Source of the DNA: Vandiemenella viatica
Lineage: Eukaryota > Arthropoda > Insecta > Orthoptera > Morabidae
NCBI GenBank assembly: GCA_031002005.1
Contig: CM061920.1
Location: forward strand, 121,138,095 to 121,202,094
Direction: 5' to 3'
DNA length: 64,000 bases
Below are positions 45,390-58,400 of this stretch, in pieces. The notes beneath the pieces were generated by a model. That model was not told the origin of the DNA. It ran no database searches and worked only from the letters and a program-made list of their open reading frames with translations. Position 1 is the stretch's first letter; every line of letters begins with the position of its first letter. The position numbers and the translations under genes are program-made.

Positions 45390-45520
45390 TGCAACAAAAT
45401 CCTCTCGGGTGTCCAGCCGGATAGTGGTGTACAAACACGACGTTAGACAGCAGAGTCAGCCGTCGAAACGTCGTGTTTTACACCACTATCCGGCTGGACA
45501 CCCGAGAAGATTTTGTTGCA
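45390..45520. repeat. Near-perfect palindrome (foldback MITE)
   Basis: Arms 45390-45444 and 45466-45520 (55 bp each) pair almost perfectly, with a 21-bp centre. They include CTCGGGTGTCCAGCCGGATA and AACACGACG. The outer ends AAAATCYTCTCGGG match the outer ends of the palindrome at 17050-17245, so the two seem to share terminal sequences. No coding potential. Confidence 0.9.
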
Positions 45521-47094
45521 TCGATACGCCGGGAAAGTCTCCACTCACACATCATGTCATCTTCAGTTTTTGACAAAAATGAGTCCTTCACACTTAAAAA
45601 TAAAATAAAAATTATAAGAAAATGTACCTGTGAAAATCTATTTCATGTTTTTGTCATGGCCCTCTATCAAAGTGTCAAAGTCAAACCTTATGCAATTGTA
45701 AGTACCTGCCCTGCTTAGTATTACGACATAAAACTTTCTTGCGTATAATTGCCGCTTTGACTACAGGGCATAAATGAAGTTATTTTGGATTTCTTGGAGA
45801 GTTTTTCGTTGTAAATAAATTGAAAGTGAATTTAATTCTTAATAATATACGATACTACCACAATTGTTAAACTTTTTTCTTATTTTGTAACTAAAATATT
45901 TATATTATTAAATACATTATGCGTAAATGTAACACCAAGATTAATGTCACCAAATAAAGAAAAAATGTAGAAACAAATGAAATAGATAATAAATAAATTT
46001 TTAATATATTAGCAATAAATGAAAGGATCACAAATAAATATTTTGGAAATAACGAAAATTCATTATAGCTAATAATGAGATGTGTAAAATTGTTTCTTGC
46101 CAACATAAAAAAAAACTGTGTTTGGTAAGAAAGATGATCCATTTCGAGTTTCAGTTTTCCTTTATATATTTTTTTTCCTGCTAAAACTGGGTGCTCCTTT
46201 GAGTGTTGAGTACGACAGATTACTTATAGACCCAATATCTCAATTCGAAAATTCTGCCTCGTATTCTACAGCAAATTTAAACTGATTCCTTATTCAATTT
46301 TTTTACCGCTATTGATAGGGGAAAATTCCTTCCAATCTGTCTCCAGGTTAATCAAACTTTTCTTGATATATTGTAAGCCGAAGGCGAGGCGACACAAAAC
46401 TTTTTTTGGTGACGCGGCACCGGTCTGCGACCCACTGTTTGGGAGACGCTGTTCTAAACCAGCCACATCACGAGTCAACGTCTCTTCGATGTTTCCACAC
46501 TTTGGCTGTCCAACCATAAGTACGAAATGAAATGATGGTTATTCAATGATTCTGTGTGGGTTTTTCTTGTTTCTGATTTTAGTTACCATTAACCTTGTCC
46601 GCTGTTGTTGTATATATATTTATATAGTTATCACTCTGGCGACTTTCAGTTGCCTCATCGCTCAGCAGTCAAATTGACCGGTGGGGCCTGACAGCGTCGA
46701 TAGCGCTCATTCAGAGCTGTACTGGGCGGAGGGTAAAAGTGTTCAAGGACACTATTCGGAATTGATTTCCACGTCAGAGCTTTCTTAATGAAATTAACGA
46801 AAGTTAAATCATTATTATATATATTGTTACTTTTCATAAACTAATAAAGAACTTTCCGTGCTATCCCTGCGGGGACGAATGTTGCTTTTTATCTTCTATA
46901 AAGCTAATTGCTTTTCTACAGCTCTGTGTGACAGAAAAAGGTTTGTTTAAAAATTATATTCTTTTTTAGTATTCCTAACAGCACGAGGGAAATAGGAATA
47001 TTTACATAAATAAATGTTGAAGTTACGTCAAAGCATTTTTTTTTTTTTTTAAAAAATGTGTATGACATTTTGGCAGGGAGAAACAAACCGCAAA
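45521..47094. other. AT-rich DNA, no gene seen
   Basis: Short open frames only. The stretch near 46420-46450 (GTCTGCGACCCACTGTTTGG) is reminiscent of ends of hAT-type elements, but no partner terminus was found. T/A runs lie near 47037-47056. Confidence 0.5.
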
Positions 47095-47210
47095 CTATGA
47101 AAAGTCGAATTGAGGGCTTTTCAAAATCTCTGCCGAGACAGGGATTTGAACCGAGAACATTTCTGTCTCCAGTCAGACGCCATAGTTATCGTGGTTATAC
47201 TGTTTGTCAT
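47095..47210 (-). mobile_element. tRNA-derived SINE head of a second family
   Basis: On the minus strand, GGTTCAAATCCCTGTCTCGG is a good B box with its pairing arm, and TATGGCGTCTGACTGGAGAC lies where the A-box side would be. The body does not match the main SINE family here. The acceptor stem does not close, so it is not an intact tRNA gene. Confidence 0.6.
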
Positions 47211-47839
47211 TTTGAAAATTTTATTTACCTGGATGAAACGAAAGCCAGAAATTATTCCTGATTAACATAATTCGGTGTATTTATTGCATATTTATTAAAA
47301 GAAAATGCTAAGAATTCTTTATTAATGCTAAGCATTAATGCAACACTGGCATATTGTCCACATTTTTTTTAGTAAACAAATTATTTTATCTACGTATTTG
47401 ATATTTGATGCGTCTTTCACGTGTTTAACACTTGTCGTGCAATAACAGTTGAATGAATGACGTACACACTACCGTCGAATTTCCTTATGTCAATTTAAAC
47501 TACCTTTTGCAATGTTAACTGTTAAATGGTTGACGTACGGTGGTTTTTTCTTGAATTCTTAGATCAAACTGTTTAACTTATCACGGTCCAGAAAAAGTAA
47601 ATGTTTATGGCTGTGGTAGTACGGTCGCCGAGTGACAGAGTTTCAATTTCCGCGCATGCACCTCTGTTGTAACCCTGTAATCCTGCCGGGTGCAGGGAAC
47701 CTGCACTTTTGCGTGGAGCGTTCAAGCTTACTTCACATGAACAAAGCGAAGTTTTTGTTACATGTTAAGGTCAATATAAAGGCCGGATTTTTTTTCCCAG
47801 AGTCCAAGTTAACTTGGAACTCGCTATAATCTTTTCTAA
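47211..47839. other. Intergenic DNA, no gene seen
   Basis: AT-rich; no recognisable feature. Confidence 0.55.
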
Positions 47840-48500
47840 GTTCATGGTCATTAGCAAAAACAACAATTTCAAATTCCATATTATAATCAACCAGAAGATC
47901 ATTGAATGTTTATCAAGGTATACATATCTTGGGGCACCACAGTAAATAGCCAGTGATATCCATCTGATGAAGTAAAGTCACATATTCGTAAAGACGAGGC
48001 TACTTTCAATAAAAGGAAAAGTCGTAATTTATCAATTATCACGAAGATGAACTCTTGCGGTACAATGTTTCCTCTTCCCTCCTCTACGGTGTTGAGACGT
48101 TGATATTGACGGAAAGAATCAAGAAAAAGTTATAAGCTTTTGAAATGTGGTTGTATCAAAGAATGTTGAGAACACCATGGACAAACCACACCACAAATGC
48201 TGAAGTGCTACGTAAAATGAAAAAGAATTTGGAAATATTCAGCACCATAAAAACACGGAAGCTGTTGTACCTTGGCCATATCATAAGGAACAATAGCCGC
48301 TACAAACTCCTGCAGTCTGATCACCAGGATAAAATACCATCAAAGAGAAGTGCTGGTGGGAGAAGAACTTCCTGGCTAAAAAATCTGAGAACATGGACCT
48401 CCAAGACAACTACAGAGCTAATCCGAGCATCAACCAGCAGAGACAAGACAGCCAAGATAGTTGCCGACGTTGTTAAACGGATACGTACCGTGTGAGATAA
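47840..48500 (+). mobile_element. RTE-like LINE, 3' end fragment
   Basis: Covers the last part of an RT frame, from KFMVISKN and YTYLG near 47845-47930 through SHIRKDEATFNK to the C-terminus at 48496. Frameshifts separate the first and last parts. 5'-truncated; the 3' tail is not clear. Confidence 0.85.
48145..48495 (+). pseudogene. RTE-like reverse transcriptase, C-terminal fragment
   Basis: A 116-codon open stretch with MWLYQRMLRTPWTNHTTN, EVLRKMKKNLEIF, LLYLGHIIRNN and GRRTSWLKNLRTW. These are the conserved blocks that follow the RT core in arthropod RTE-like elements. It has no fingers or palm, so no enzyme activity is possible. Although the frame stays open to a natural-looking stop, the upstream part is already out of frame. 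Confidence 0.88.
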
Positions 48501-51500
48501 CAACTATAGAGTTAGTGAATGGTGAAATGACTTCTTTAAATGATAGTAGAAGTATGGTGGGATGGTTAAGTTGGCTGATATTTAAGACAAAGAGTTATGC
48601 AATGAATATCGCTGACTGTTTCTATGGTCTTGTTTACTGGTTGTAATAGTAGAAGTTTGACTTGAAAACCGTTGGATTAAGATTTTTTAAGCTTGTGAGA
48701 GTTTCAATGCTGAATTTGAAATAAATAATCAATGTTGGAAAAATGAGAGAAGAATTATTTAATGAGTAATGAATAAAGTTAAAACGGTTTGTACTAAACA
48801 GGAGCGAGGCGGCTATCGTTCGTCATTTTTGGCTTAAATCCAGGATGGTGTGTTTTGATATATAGCTATCGATACATTCCATAATTTTACATGTGAAAAG
48901 ATAAATTTATCTTTACCGGTTGTTGTCCTCATTGGAGCCAATGTAGGCGGCACTTCTCTATTGCAACCCTGGCAGTCTTAAGGGGCTGGAATGGTGGCCG
49001 GCACGAGTCAGGCCTGAGGTATAGTTGTTTAACTCGACTTGTGATGTCCTAACTATAGTACAAATTATCGACAAGAAGACTGTGAAATAAAGTTGCCAGT
49101 AAAAATTAACGCTTTAGACAAAAAGAATACCTTCCCCATGCTATGAAAGTAGTATCAACTTTTTCTTAAACTTATGACTCCGTTTTGGATGCCAATTAGG
49201 AAAATTTTGTCTACTTTAATATACTAATACTGCTTACTGTGATTAACTGAATTGCAGAGCCCCGAGTGTCTTTGTTAATGAATGGTGTTTAAATTCCTTA
49301 CATTAACAAGCCACTTGTTTGATCTCTCTCTCTTTTGAAATTCAATGTGCTATATTCTCTTTCCTATGTTTCATCTTAATATTTCCGTGAGACGATAAAT
49401 CTGTTATGTTGAAGACTTTACGAGCAGAATTTTGTGATCTTCGGCATCCCACCCTTCAGACAGGTCTGCGAAAACCACCCAAGATTACTCGGTTGTTTTA
49501 AATTCAGGATGACGGATGATACAATATCAATACTTGGGACAGACAGTATTTCCAATTCTGAGACGAACTAGATGCGTAATTAAACGATTTTATTTTTAAG
49601 AGCTACTTTTATTTAGTAAAAGAGTTCATATGGAATATCTAGACAGCGCAAGAGCCCGGGTATGGTTTCAGAGAAGGAAATCAACTATGGCATGTTGTGA
49701 AGAATCCGTTCTGACTTTCGGCTGGAGTGATTTCTAAAGACGGCGGAAAACATCTGACTAACCGAACTTTGTCTCTTATCAACCAGGATGAGTCCTTTAA
49801 TATGGATCCCATATTACTTCAAACCACGACATGGACCTCCTACAAATCGGTTTGTACCTAGTTCCTTTCCTTGCACATTATATGTTTTCCTCACTTCATT
49901 ATTTTATTCGGTTTCATGGATCAGTACCAGTTAAAGGCTTTCATTTACCAAAGATTGTTTATTAGAATAATTCCGCACATACAAAATTTTAACACGGAGG
50001 TAAGATCTACTATCTAAAAGATATTCCTTATTTATTACCAGTTCTAGCATTGGAATCTCAACATGAAGAAATATAATCTTCACAAGTACTGCCACCGCAT
50101 ATGATTTTATACATGAACAAAGATAATTTGCATAGTTACGAAACACGTAGTTACTTAATATTCGTAAAACAATCTTCTTATTCAACATACCACTTTCAAT
50201 GATGTTGAATCTTATTCCGTCTTTTATCGACTGCAGGAATTATCTTCACAGAAACATACGTTACATTCGGAACAACGCGTATGAGAGTGCATTATTAAAT
50301 AGCAGAGACACAGAGAAAAAATTGGGTTACTTCTTGTGTTGCTGGGTTGTGATCTCGGTGATTTCCTATCGGAGCACTTTTTATAACGTAACGATTTCAT
50401 TTCTGGATAACTTCGCAAAAACTGCACAGTATACCCAGAGCACAACTGAGCAAAATGAATGGCCAACTATGGGAAGTCTTTTCATGCTTTCTCGTCTAAC
50501 GGGAACTAAAGAGTGGCCACCAGTGCTCGCCGTCTTCTGCAGATCAACGGTAGTCGGAACACCAGTCCCAAAAAAGAATTCTGAGGGGCCTTCGCGTGTC
50601 ATCTCTGCCCTATGGACGCTTCCACACAAAAACCAGGAAATTAAACCCACAACTCCATCTCAATGAGCAAGATTTAGTTCTCCTAGGTTATCCGATTGCA
50701 GCTCGGCAGCCGTTGCCAGACTGCCTGGTGGGTGACGTCAGAGCTTCCCCAAGCCAAGTCCGTAAATGGACGCTACTAGTTCCTTCTTTCTAACATGTGT
50801 TTATCTACACACTGTCTCGATATTATTGTGTTGAATCCCTTTGTATATTGTAAAATACAGGTGTTAAGTTATCTTTAATGCTATAAATTATGGCTCTCTA
50901 ATTGTTCTCGCCTTTTTCTTCCTATAATTCATTGCTCAATATTAATTTTCGGTAATACACACACTATTATCTTACCCAGTAATTTCGTTGTATTACAAAG
51001 CACCATTAACCTTTCGAACAAATACAGGACCTTAAAACCTTTCTCCAACGGCTCCTTTCTGTTCTTTGACTAAATGAATTCTTCTATTTATTATCGCAAC
51101 CCAGCTGTATGTTGTGCTTTATAGAAATAAATCACACCTAGAAAAAAATGGAAACATAAATTAATCTGTAGTGTTTGCAAGTCTGAAATAGTATTATATC
51201 CTTGTAAGCTGTACAAGAGACTTCTTTTATTATTATTTTTTTTTAAATGTACTTAATCTGTAAACTAAAAAACATTATGTATTGCAGGATTTAAAAAAAA
51301 TACATTTCCGATGAAGAGTATCCTGTCTACAGGTCCACAAATGAAAAACGTTAATATGCTCTTTGTAACTTCGAGAAGGATTTGTAATAGTTCAAAATTA
51401 TTGACATGCAAGTCTAATTGCTAGTGAATGGAATGAAGTAGTGATTGAAACAAAAAGAAGATTTGTGGACTGAGACACCAACAGTTATCGGGAAAGAATA

Positions 51501-54500
51501 AATTATAAATCTTATATTTGTTGCATTTTTATTTTTATTGAAAATGACTTTGCTCTAGAATTTGATGAATTGTTGGCTTGAAAACGAGATTAATGACGGT
51601 TTATTACACTTTAGTCATCCACGATGGCGTATGAAACAGTGGACGCGAAATACAGAGCTACCCAAGCTGGATGGGGCGACGGTTAGCTGTGTGTTGGAGG
51701 CGGATGAGGGCGTCTCCACCGCTAGTCTCACTGGCTCCGTCAGCGGATGTGTTGTCCCTTTGAGATTATAAATGCGGATGAACCAAGGTCCAAATACCAG
51801 GTAGTTGTCAGCATGCGTGGCACCTGCGGGTCATGGCATCTCTCTGCCAAATGGAATGTTGATTTCTCAAGGACCACGGCAGAGTTTCGGTTTCAAGACT
51901 TTAGTTACTGACAATGTGTCATCTCTTGGAGACTCCGTAAACTCTAGTCTATTATCAACTGTCCTGTTGGAAACTCTGAGTGGAATAAATGGTATTAATT
52001 GCCCATTTCATCTCGAACATACAAGAAACAGACATTATTGGGTTATAATTTGCTTGAGATATTGCATATACTCACCAGCTGTTGTGTCTGTGCTGGATAG
52101 TTTGGAAAACATACGATTGGAAACGTTTGAATTGGTTTTGCTGTTTTCCAGATTCTTCGGTTTAATCTGTGAAGCCTTGACGAATTCACGTTAATACTGT
52201 AAGACACAGAGTATTCCGTGTTGTTTGTTCAGTTCGAGATATCTCCCTGAGGGCCTCCGCGCTATCACTTATCATTCTGCTACGCTGTAAAAGTTTTTGA
52301 AAAAAGCGTGTTACTAATAAATCTCTTGCAGACTAAGGTCGTTTAAAACGTCACAAGTAATTATAGTAATTTAATGCATTAATACAGACACAAAAGAAAA
52401 ATAATAAACAAAACCTTTTGATTGTAATGCGAATTGAAAACTGACATATCTAACTTTTTTTAAATTTGGAATACTTGTTCACTTATTTTCCAAAATATTG
52501 GAAATGTGGTATGGCTTTCAGTTTCCAAACAACAAATTTTGTTTGAGCTTTCCAGTGAACTAATAGTATACTATAACAAATTCACACTGAAATCTGGATA
52601 TAGTTCCTTGCATCTCTACCAAGCAATCCCACTTTCTTCCTTCTTCTTTCCCTCTCTAGTAATGTTAGGCTCCTGGGGTAGCAGATAATTGCACTGAATG
52701 CTGTTACTGATAACTGGAGGAAGCAAGTTTAGATTTACGCAACTATACCTAATGACAGCTTAGGTCCACGGTAATGAGTGGCTAATGATGATATAACGAA
52801 GCTAATTATTAAATAGCTTCGTAATTATACTGCACCTAATCGAGCAAACAGCTGGAGTATCCTGAATATAGTTCAAGATACAAGTTATCTAACAATAAAA
52901 TAATCCAGACACGAAAACTGCTGTAATTATTTAATAAATAGCAGAAAATGTGAGATTATAAATTTCTTACTTTGACTTTGATAATGGATGGCAGCGGAAG
53001 TATGGTGCACTACGAAGATGACACTAGTGTTCCAGTAAAAGAAAGTGATTTATAACTTTGAATTAAATTAAATAATACTGTAGCTAATTAAGTTGATAAT
53101 ATATAAATTAACCTTTTAATGCAAAACGACAGTTATGTTATTTCATACAAAGAATAAGACAAGGGGTATATAACACTTGCAGATTTAAACATTAGAAAAG
53201 TATGTGACCTCTGCACAAAATTCAACATGTTCCGAGAAACCTAATTTTGTAACTTTTTGGGAAATAATGACTTCTGTGAGAATATTTATGCGTGTTTGGG
53301 AATTAGTATTAGAACTATTTAATGACTGTTTGTTTGAAATGTGGATCTACATCATCACTGTGGAAAGTATATAATATCCGGTTGTTATATGGAAAAATAA
53401 ATCAAAACACTGTTCTGGCTGTCGTGGTTGGAGCGTGATTACTACCAAAGGGAGACTTTATAGATAGATGAGAAAATAGGAGTATTAAAAGTCATACATT
53501 AATGTTGGGAAAGCACAGTGAATTGGTATCTGGAAGGTCATATGTCGAAACTTTATATGGCTTAAAACAATCGTTGGGTGAAAGAAGACAACATCAGAGC
53601 CATGTACACCAAGATTTTATAGGCTTAAAAACAAGTCATATGACATCGTTCCAGCCGGGAATCTGTGGTATGTACTTAAAATTTGCTCACGTTACTTAAA
53701 AGTGCCAGAAAACTGTTACAAAGTAAGTATAAGCTAAATCAGAACTATAAATGGAATGACTGACCTCTGTTTTGTGAAGAGGAAAATTAGACAAAGATGC
53801 TTCCTCTATCTAACCTTCTTTGATTATTAAAAAAGTATTTATTTCAGCCTTCAAAACATTGTATTAGTACGATCATAGGAACTGGAGAAAGAAATATCTT
53901 CAGTTTCTTATTCGCAGGCAGCCCAGTTTCAGCAGAACACTAAATCATAACTTGTTGATGGCTAGAAAGCTTATGGAAAAATACAACAAATGAGATAATG
54001 GCAACGAATGAGTGCACGTAATTTCTGTACGCGGGGAGGTGATAATGGAATAACGAATAATATGACGGGATTGCTGGAAAATACACTCTCCCTACCGGTC
54101 CCCCAGTTTGGCTGCAGGAGACAAGTGGTGGTTGGACAGGATGACGCCAGGAGAAGCATTCAAACTTTGGGTTTAGGATCTGTTTGCCGGTGTTTAGACT
54201 TGTGTTGTCAATACTGGAGAGCATATATAATGACGATAATACAGTACGCATGAAGAGATAAAGATACAATTATAGCTGGCTGTATGACTGACATGGCCAA
54301 AATATATATATATATTTCTTTTAAATTGGTCACTCAATTTCGTTTTAAGAATACCCTAAGTTGTTGGCGATCACTTGTAATCTTAAAGTCTTTTTTTTCA
54401 GCCACTCCTAAAACTGGCAGTTATGTGTCATCATGTCACAACCTGAGTGACACGTTCGCTTCCAAACTTGGCTGCCGATATTCCTAGATGTTTGCTGACC

Positions 54501-54839
54501 GTATGCAAAACCATCCCGCTAAGCTAACACTGACCTTAGACGCGATACACGGCAACAACTCCACAGCTTCTGTCCCGCCATCCGGTCTCTTCACTCCAAC
54601 GCCAGCTTATTGTTAAATTTTACGCAGCTTGTTTGTTTCAGAGAATTTTTTAATTTTCGGCTCCATCACAACCGAAAAGTTCTACTGCTCCCTTCATTCC
54701 GTCCTCATCTATTCTTATAAAACGCTTATTTGGTCACGTTCTGTCACACAGTGACGTCATACTAAGACGTCACGCTATGACGTTTTTCGCCTTCGTTGCA
54801 CAGGTTACGACCAGAGATGTTGTTCTACGTATTCATATT
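48501..54839. other. Long AT-rich stretch, no firm gene
   Basis: Over 6 kb with no recognised gene or repeat. Open stretches at 50199-50666 (plus, 155 codons) and 51805-52194 (plus, 129 codons) lie in slightly GC-richer patches but show no domain and no codon pattern I would trust. A 9-bp perfect hairpin (ACGAAGCTA/TAGCTTCGT) is at 52797-52823. GC-richer DNA at 54000-54200 and 54480-54600 is unassigned. Confidence 0.5.
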
Positions 54840-55610
54840 ATTTAATAACAGTTCTATTCAGCTAAGCATCAGTAAATTAATTGTCCGAACTCAGAAAGAA
54901 AAGTACGTATTCCGTTTAAATCGACAAAATAATTATTAGTTGCTTATATTTATTTGATATTCCTTTGATGTAAAAGTATTCGTTAATGTCTTGGCCATAG
55001 ATAAGTAAGATAGTACCTTTAATTTTCCGTTTAGCAAGGATTAGATTGTTATTATAACCGGCACTTGGCTCTATAGCAGAGGGCATGAGTAAATTATTTT
55101 TTAAATTGTTTTCATGACTGTCCTGTTACTTAAATCATTACTTCGTTTGAACGAAAGTTGTTCCACACTGATCGCAATATATACAGCCTAGACTACAATT
55201 AAGTCTAATATTACCTAGCGCGACGTAAGTTGTTAATTTTTTTTTTATTTCCTTTGCTTTTAATAATGACATGTTTCAGTCGTATGTAACTACATTAGCC
55301 ATTCAACCGTTTTAATATTGATCTGAATCGCGGATAGCAAAAAAGGGCAAATGTAAAAACCCGTGAAGATTTTTGATTTAGTTTATATCGCGATGCGTTG
55401 TTACCACTAAATTGTGATACAGTACATGTAATAAAATGCTTGTGATTGAAGCATTGTTTCTCTGGCGACAAGATTACTTTAGTATGTGGTTAGGTTGAAA
55501 TGCAACCTGGATCAGGATGGAAACGGAAAACATTTGTTACAAGGCACTAGGAACCACATTGAGCTTTATTTTTTAACAATTATATTCATTTAAGCAATTG
55601 TTAAGAAATG
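54840..55610 (+). repeat. Dispersed unknown repeat, copy B
   Basis: Starts with a block (TAACAGTTCTATTCAGCTAA-like) that corresponds to the end of the next unit, then AAATAATTATTAGTTGC, GACGTAAGTTGTTAAT (55223), ATATCGCGATGCG (55385) and AACAATTATATTC (55577). It is homologous to copy C, which follows directly, and to copy A at 19520-20130. Noncoding. Confidence 0.75.
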
Positions 55611-56165
55611 AATTGCCATAACACTGAAAGAAATGTATTTCGTTCAAATTGACATATTAATTACCACTTGCTTTTTTAACTGAAATCAATACTCGGTTTG
55701 AATGAAAGAAGTTCCAAACTGATCTATCTATGAGGCCTAAACCACAATTCAAACTAACGTTACGTGGCATAACGTAAGTTGTTAAGATTTATTTTTTGTA
55801 TCCTTCGTTTTCTCTGGGGTCATTGTTTCAACCACACGTAAGCCGTGTCATCCGTTGAAACATTGATCTTCATCACAGATAATAAGAAAGAAAAATGTAA
55901 GAACACGTGAAGATTTTGGATCAAGTTTACATCGCGATGCATGATGACATTGACATGCAATATATTCATTCGCTTGTGATTGAAGCTTTTATATTCTAGC
56001 GGAAATATCAGCTGAGATTGTGGTTAGGCTGAAATTCAACCTGGACCAAGTTGACAACTGTAACTTTTACTACAGCACAAGAGACGAGAAATTACATTAA
56101 GATATATTTTATAACAATTATATTTCGTTAAGCAACTGCAAAACATTAATTGCTAAAACACTCCG
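55611..56165 (+). repeat. Dispersed unknown repeat, copy C (tandem to copy B)
   Basis: Same blocks in the same order as copy B: GCCTAAACCACAATTCAAAC, AACGTAAGTTGTTAAG (55772), ACATCGCGATGCA (55927), GTGATTGAAGC, AACAATTATATTTC (56114). Offsets to copy B are about 536 to 549 bp, with considerable sequence divergence. Confidence 0.75.
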
Positions 56166-56439
56166 TTAAACCCGTCATTTTTGACGGGCTTTGTGGCTAG
56201 TATTATAGTACAGCCTCGTTGGTACAAATGTTTTCGTGTTAATTTAATTAAAAATTTCTTGCGTGTTAATTTTGAATATACCTTTTCTGCCCTTGTACCT
56301 TCTCCTAGATATTAAAACAATATATACTGAACCGAAATGATCACTACACTGGTAATGCAATATGAGGAAATTTAGGAAACAGGAAGACGGGTTTATAAAT
56401 CATTCTATGAACAGTGGTCGAACAAACTATCACGGGACT
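56166..56439. other. Spacer with small hairpin
   Basis: Contains CCCGTCATTTTTGACGGG at about 56179-56196, a perfect short hairpin. Otherwise nothing recognised. Confidence 0.55.
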
Positions 56440-56585
56440 ATATACGTCCTGTGTTCACCCCAGCGGACGTTAGACGTAGTCAGCCATCCCAAAGTGTCAG
56501 TGATATTCCCACTGATGAAACATATCTAAAGGTTTAACGTCCCACACAGTTTAAATCCACATACTCGAAATTTTACTGATACACA
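56440..56585 (-). repeat. Unknown interspersed repeat, copy 1 of inverted pair
   Basis: On the minus strand, GACGTTAAACCTTTAGATA and TGTTTCATCAG, then ATATCACTGA and TACGTCTAACGTCCGCTGG, match the plus strand at 59165-59285 in the same order. Confidence 0.8.
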
Positions 56586-57264
56586 CGCGTGAATAGTTTG
56601 CATGATCTGCGTCGTTAGTCTCCATTTTCAGCTTCGTTTTGAGCCGAAGGATGTCAAGATATTACCAATTGTAGCGTGGGATTTTACTTAACATCGAGTG
56701 AATTTGCTTGTTTATTTAACTTACCAAACTAAAATTATTGTATCAAAAATGTGCAGTCCATAAGCAATAACAATTGATATGTCAGAAACCTATCGTCAAC
56801 AAATTACAAGCAAACATTGCCCTCGAATGCAATTGTTTGCTGCTGAATAGGGGGGGAAAAACCTCAACCCCCACCACCCCACCCCGGCCACCCTTTTCTA
56901 GGAGGGTTTCTCGCTCTGGTGTCCGTTTAAAAATGCTAGGCTCAACTTAATTGTTGGTTTTGCGTTTTGTGGACGTGCTCTACACATATCACAATGTTTA
57001 CATTAACATTCATTAAATCTATATCTCTGCTAATATGTTTCGTTGCTTTTTCATTCTGCAAAATTAAAAGCGCAATGGATGTTTGTGTTTTCATAAGAAG
57101 AGATCCTAGAAGAGATCCTAGTAAATTCATTTCTATGTCCAAAGCGTCCGTAACCCAGACTTTAGAACAATAAAATCTCTAATTTAATAGAATAGAATAC
57201 AAGTAAGTATTGCTGAAGCCGCCATTTGCTGCCGCGTAGTTTAACTTTCCCAACAAGCTAATAA
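56586..57264. other. Intergenic DNA, no gene seen
   Basis: Holds G- and C-rich simple tracts around 56850-56900. Two small complementary-strand frames at 56942-57173 are unrecognised. Confidence 0.55.
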
Positions 57265-57425
57265 TGGAACTGCAGAAGAAGACAGAGATTATAATACATC
57301 AAGCAGATAATTGAGGACGTGGGTTGTAGGGGGTATGTTGTGATGAAGACGTTGGCGCAGGAATGGATGGAGGGTTTCCCCAAACCAATCGAGAGACTGA
57401 TGACACTACAATAAAAATTGATTGT
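57265..57425 (+). mobile_element. RTE-like LINE 3' end, short relic
   Basis: Encodes YIKQIIEDVGCRGYVVMKTLAQEWMEG in pieces, the extreme C-terminus of the same LINE type as at 58088-58400, where the matching residues are YMKQIIEDEGCKGYVEMKRLAQD. Upstream coding sequence is missing. Confidence 0.75.
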
Positions 57426-58087
57426 TATTCAGCCGTTCATATTGCTCGACACATCAACACGGTACAGCAGTAATTAATAATCTGTTCTAATTTATATTTC
57501 TTTCATCAGCTGATTCTCCTTAGATACCACGGGAACAGAGCAATTCACGTTATTCTATTGCGTGTTTTCTCCTCATCTATCTTATACAATTCAACGATCG
57601 TTTGTTATCTCAAGTGTTTCTTCAGCTGAAATGCACTGCCCGATCGCAGTATCTAATGATTCATTACAGCGCTTCCTCCTTCACTCATTTTCTATGTTTA
57701 TTTAATGATAATCATGGTATCATGATTAATAATGTCCCTACGCAACCAGTAACTTAACAAATTGAGGAGGATGAAATTTAAAATCGATACACAGAAGACT
57801 ATATAAGATGGCTATGTCAGTTAATACGAAACAAATATGCTACTAATATTGAAGATGCTATCCATTACAAAAATAATTTATTTTGTTTACTTCCTTAAAA
57901 AGAAACAGTTTTCACTGAAAATATTCAGTTTTCTGTTGGAGTCTAGTAAACCTTACTTACCTGATGAAAAATTGTTAGCAAATTCCATCTTCAGCCGGAG
58001 GTCAGAGAATGTAATCATCTTATAATACTCGCCAGCTAAAGTAACAGCAATTATAAGGGTACAATACAATGTCCTGAGGAAATTAAA
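57426..58087. other. AT-rich spacer between two LINE relics
   Basis: No gene or repeat recognised. Confidence 0.55.
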
Positions 58088-58400
58088 TAATGAAAAGTGT
58101 TCTTGTTTTTTGCTGTCATCAGTCTCTCGACTGGTTTGATGCAATCCTCCATCCCATTATATCTTGCGCTAATCTTTTCATCTCAACATACCCCTTACAA
58201 CCCTCGTCCTCAATAATCTGCTTCATATATTCTAATATCTTTCTTCCTCTGAAGTTCTTACTTTCGAGTGTTCTCTCCATTAACAAATTAACCAATTTTG
58301 CATGTCTCAAAATATGACCTACTATCCGGTCTCTTCTTTCTATAATACTCTTCCACAAACTTCTTTCCTCACCCATCATTTCCAAAACTCGTTAGTTTCG
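58088..58400 (-). mobile_element. RTE-like LINE 3' end, minus strand
   Basis: Contains the frame at 58119-58385 and, as 3' UTR start, CATCAAACCAGTCGAGAGAC and TGATGACAGC (reverse complement of 58110-58144), a segment typical of RTE-like LINE 3' ends in orthopteroid genomes as I remember them. 5'-truncated. Confidence 0.82.
58119..58385 (-). pseudogene. RTE-like reverse transcriptase, C-terminal fragment
   Basis: 88 codons with LWKSIIERRDRIVGHILRH, LVNLLMERTLESKN, EYMKQIIEDEGCKGY and RLAQDIMGWRIASNQSRD, the terminal region of an arthropod RTE-type LINE protein. No catalytic residues are included. Differs from the 48145 fragment in sequence and so may be a separate family within the clade. Confidence 0.85.

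Noticed and set aside
50199..50666. 155-codon plus-strand frame
   Set aside because: No domain, the complementary strand is equally open, and there is no gene context.
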